A stretch of DNA of 43,776 bases. Source: Oscillospiraceae bacterium. GTDB taxonomy: Bacteria; Bacillota; Clostridia; Oscillospirales; Oscillospiraceae. Positions within the stretch are counted from its first letter, which is position 1, and each line of letters opens with the position of its first letter. Positions 43,338-43,776 of this stretch are shown here, one piece after another. Below the pieces are notes generated by a model that was not told the DNA's origin, did no database searches, and was given only the letters and a program-made list of their open reading frames with translations. Made by a program: the position numbers and the translations under genes. Where the stretch lies: positions 1-43,776 of the forward strand of contig SVLB01000022.1 in the NCBI GenBank assembly GCA_015068135.1, in the 5' to 3' direction.

Positions 43338-43349
43338 ACCCGCTGGAGA
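43338..43349 (+). repeat. Short copy of the tRNA-Lys 3' end
   Basis: ACCCGCTGGAGA, 7 bases after the collagen-like stop codon, repeats the 3' end of tRNA-Lys on the opposite strand. It is the first of three partial copies in the next 300 bases. The 12-base match could be chance on its own. Confidence 0.4.
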
Positions 43350-43456
43350 CGAATCGTTGTCCCTACGCTGAGGGATCTACCTCCGCAGTTTAGAGAGGAG
43401 AGCTTTACGGTTACTAACAAATTATAAACAAAATCTTCAAAGAGAATGATTATATA

Positions 43457-43580
43457 GTGACCCGCTGGAGATTCGTTTGCATTTTCGCCGATGGCGAAAA
43501 TAAAGGAGTCGCCGGGGCCCTACCCGGCGAGTAACAGTCCACTGGACTGTTACATTTGAGGTCTTCGAATCTCCAGCGGG
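43457..43580. repeat. Palindromic element with tRNA-Lys-derived ends
   Basis: GTGACCCGCTGGAGATTCG (43457-43475) is an exact 19-base copy of the tRNA-Lys 3' region at 43624-43642. Its 15-base inverted copy CGAATCTCCAGCGGG is at 43566-43580. Between them are three perfect hairpins: TTTTCGCC/GGCGAAAA (43482-43500), CGCCGGG/CCCGGCG and GTAACAGTCC/GGACTGTTAC (43531-43553). No gene. It resembles the nested palindrome at 23293-23459 in layout. Confidence 0.6.
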
Positions 43581-43582
43581 CA

Positions 43583-43622
43583 AAAAAATAATGGACACCC
43601 TTGAGGGTGTCCATTATTTTTT
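43583..43622. terminator. Terminator of the tRNA-Lys/tRNA-Gln transcript
   Basis: An 18-bp perfect stem (AAAAAATAATGGACACCC / GGGTGTCCATTATTTTTT) with TTGA loop. A and T flanks make it functional on both strands. On the - strand it lies just after the tRNA-Lys 3' end. Confidence 0.85.
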
Positions 43623-43697
43623 GGTGACCCGCTGGAGATTCGAACTCCAGACCCACTGCTTAAAAGGCAGTTGCTCTGCCAACTGAGCTAGCGGGTC
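43622..43697 (-). tRNA. tRNA-Lys (anticodon TTT)
   Basis: A full cloverleaf of 76 bases including encoded CCA (43624-43622). The acceptor stem is GACCCGC/GCGGGTC. The D arm is GCTCAGTTGGCAGAGC, the anticodon stem is CTGC-/GCAG with loop CTTTTAA, and the T arm contains GGTTCGAATCTCC in the form GAGTTCGAATCTC. The anticodon TTT reads AAA and AAG lysine codons. Confidence 0.95.
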
Positions 43698-43700
43698 AAA

Positions 43701-43775
43701 TGGCTGGGATGGCAGGATTTGAACCTACGAATGCCAGAGTCAAAGTCTGGTGCCTTACCGCTTGGCGACATCCCA
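43701..43775 (-). tRNA. tRNA-Gln (anticodon TTG)
   Basis: A cloverleaf of 75 bases with encoded CCA (43703-43701). The acceptor stem is TGGGATG/CATCCCA with discriminator G. The D arm is GCCAAGCGGTAAGGC, the anticodon stem CCAGA/TCTGG encloses CTTTGAC, and the T arm holds GGTTCAAATCC. It lies 3 bases upstream of tRNA-Lys on the - strand, so both are probably processed from one transcript. The window ends one base after it. Confidence 0.95.
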
Positions 43776-43776
43776 A

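Noticed and set aside
43457..43580. A third, degenerate tRNA gene
   Set aside because: Only the T-arm/acceptor end is copied; no D arm or anticodon arm can be folded, and the interior is made of unrelated hairpins.

Overview
The window looks like a chromosomal piece of a Gram-positive, spore-forming gut anaerobe of class Clostridia, most likely order Oscillospirales. This is inferred from several signs: the ribosomal operon has the Firmicutes order, with a KOW-domain gene between map and infA and a zinc-type uS14. There is also a SCIFF peptide with its radical SAM maturase, a class B sortase, DUF6062 and YARHG proteins, and strong AGGAGG ribosome binding sites. No species can be named from the sequence alone.

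Region 1 (1-10,706, + strand) is the distal half of the S10-spc-alpha supercluster: rpsQ, rplN, rplX, rplE, rpsN, rpsH, rplF, rplR, rpsE, rpmD, rplO, secY, adk, map, a KOW gene, infA, rpmJ, rpsM, rpsK, rpsD, rpoA and rplQ, closed by a strong terminator. A 115-bp inverted-repeat element sits between rpsN and rpsH.

Region 2 (10,769-20,436, - strand) holds a two-gene hydrolase operon (alkaline-phosphatase-fold protein plus histidine phosphatase) and a likely eight-gene operon: ridA, a small membrane protein, plsC, a DUF4358-DHHW lipoprotein, an M20 amidohydrolase, a DUF6062 protein, an anion-permease-like protein and a YARHG protein.

Region 3 (20,437-23,459) has a divergent ridA/argG control region with two consensus promoters and ARG boxes, then argG-argH (arginine synthesis), ended by a nested palindromic element.

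Region 4 (23,467-27,805, - strand) is the SCIFF locus: scfA peptide, scfB maturase, an Orn/Lys/Arg-decarboxylase-like PLP enzyme and a second M20 amidohydrolase. The last three are coupled by 4-nt overlaps.

Region 5 (27,905-41,700) is a string of short, separately promoted units: sortase B; a LarA-family protein and malic enzyme; an MmgE/PrpD protein (- strand); a TrpXYZ-like ABC transporter; an HprK-like/S26-like/lipoprotein trio; tdh-kbl (threonine to glycine plus acetyl-CoA); a zinc-ribbon membrane protein; and an ornithine cyclodeaminase family protein. The content points to amino-acid and organic-acid use.

Region 6 (41,701-43,776) has a repeat-rich intergenic stretch, a collagen-like (Gly-X-Y) surface protein with a possible sporulation promoter, a palindromic element built from copies of the tRNA-Lys 3' end, and tRNA-Lys(TTT) and tRNA-Gln(TTG) on the - strand. 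The most interesting points are the variant SCIFF peptide and its gene partners, the HprK-like/S26-like trio, and the palindromic elements.
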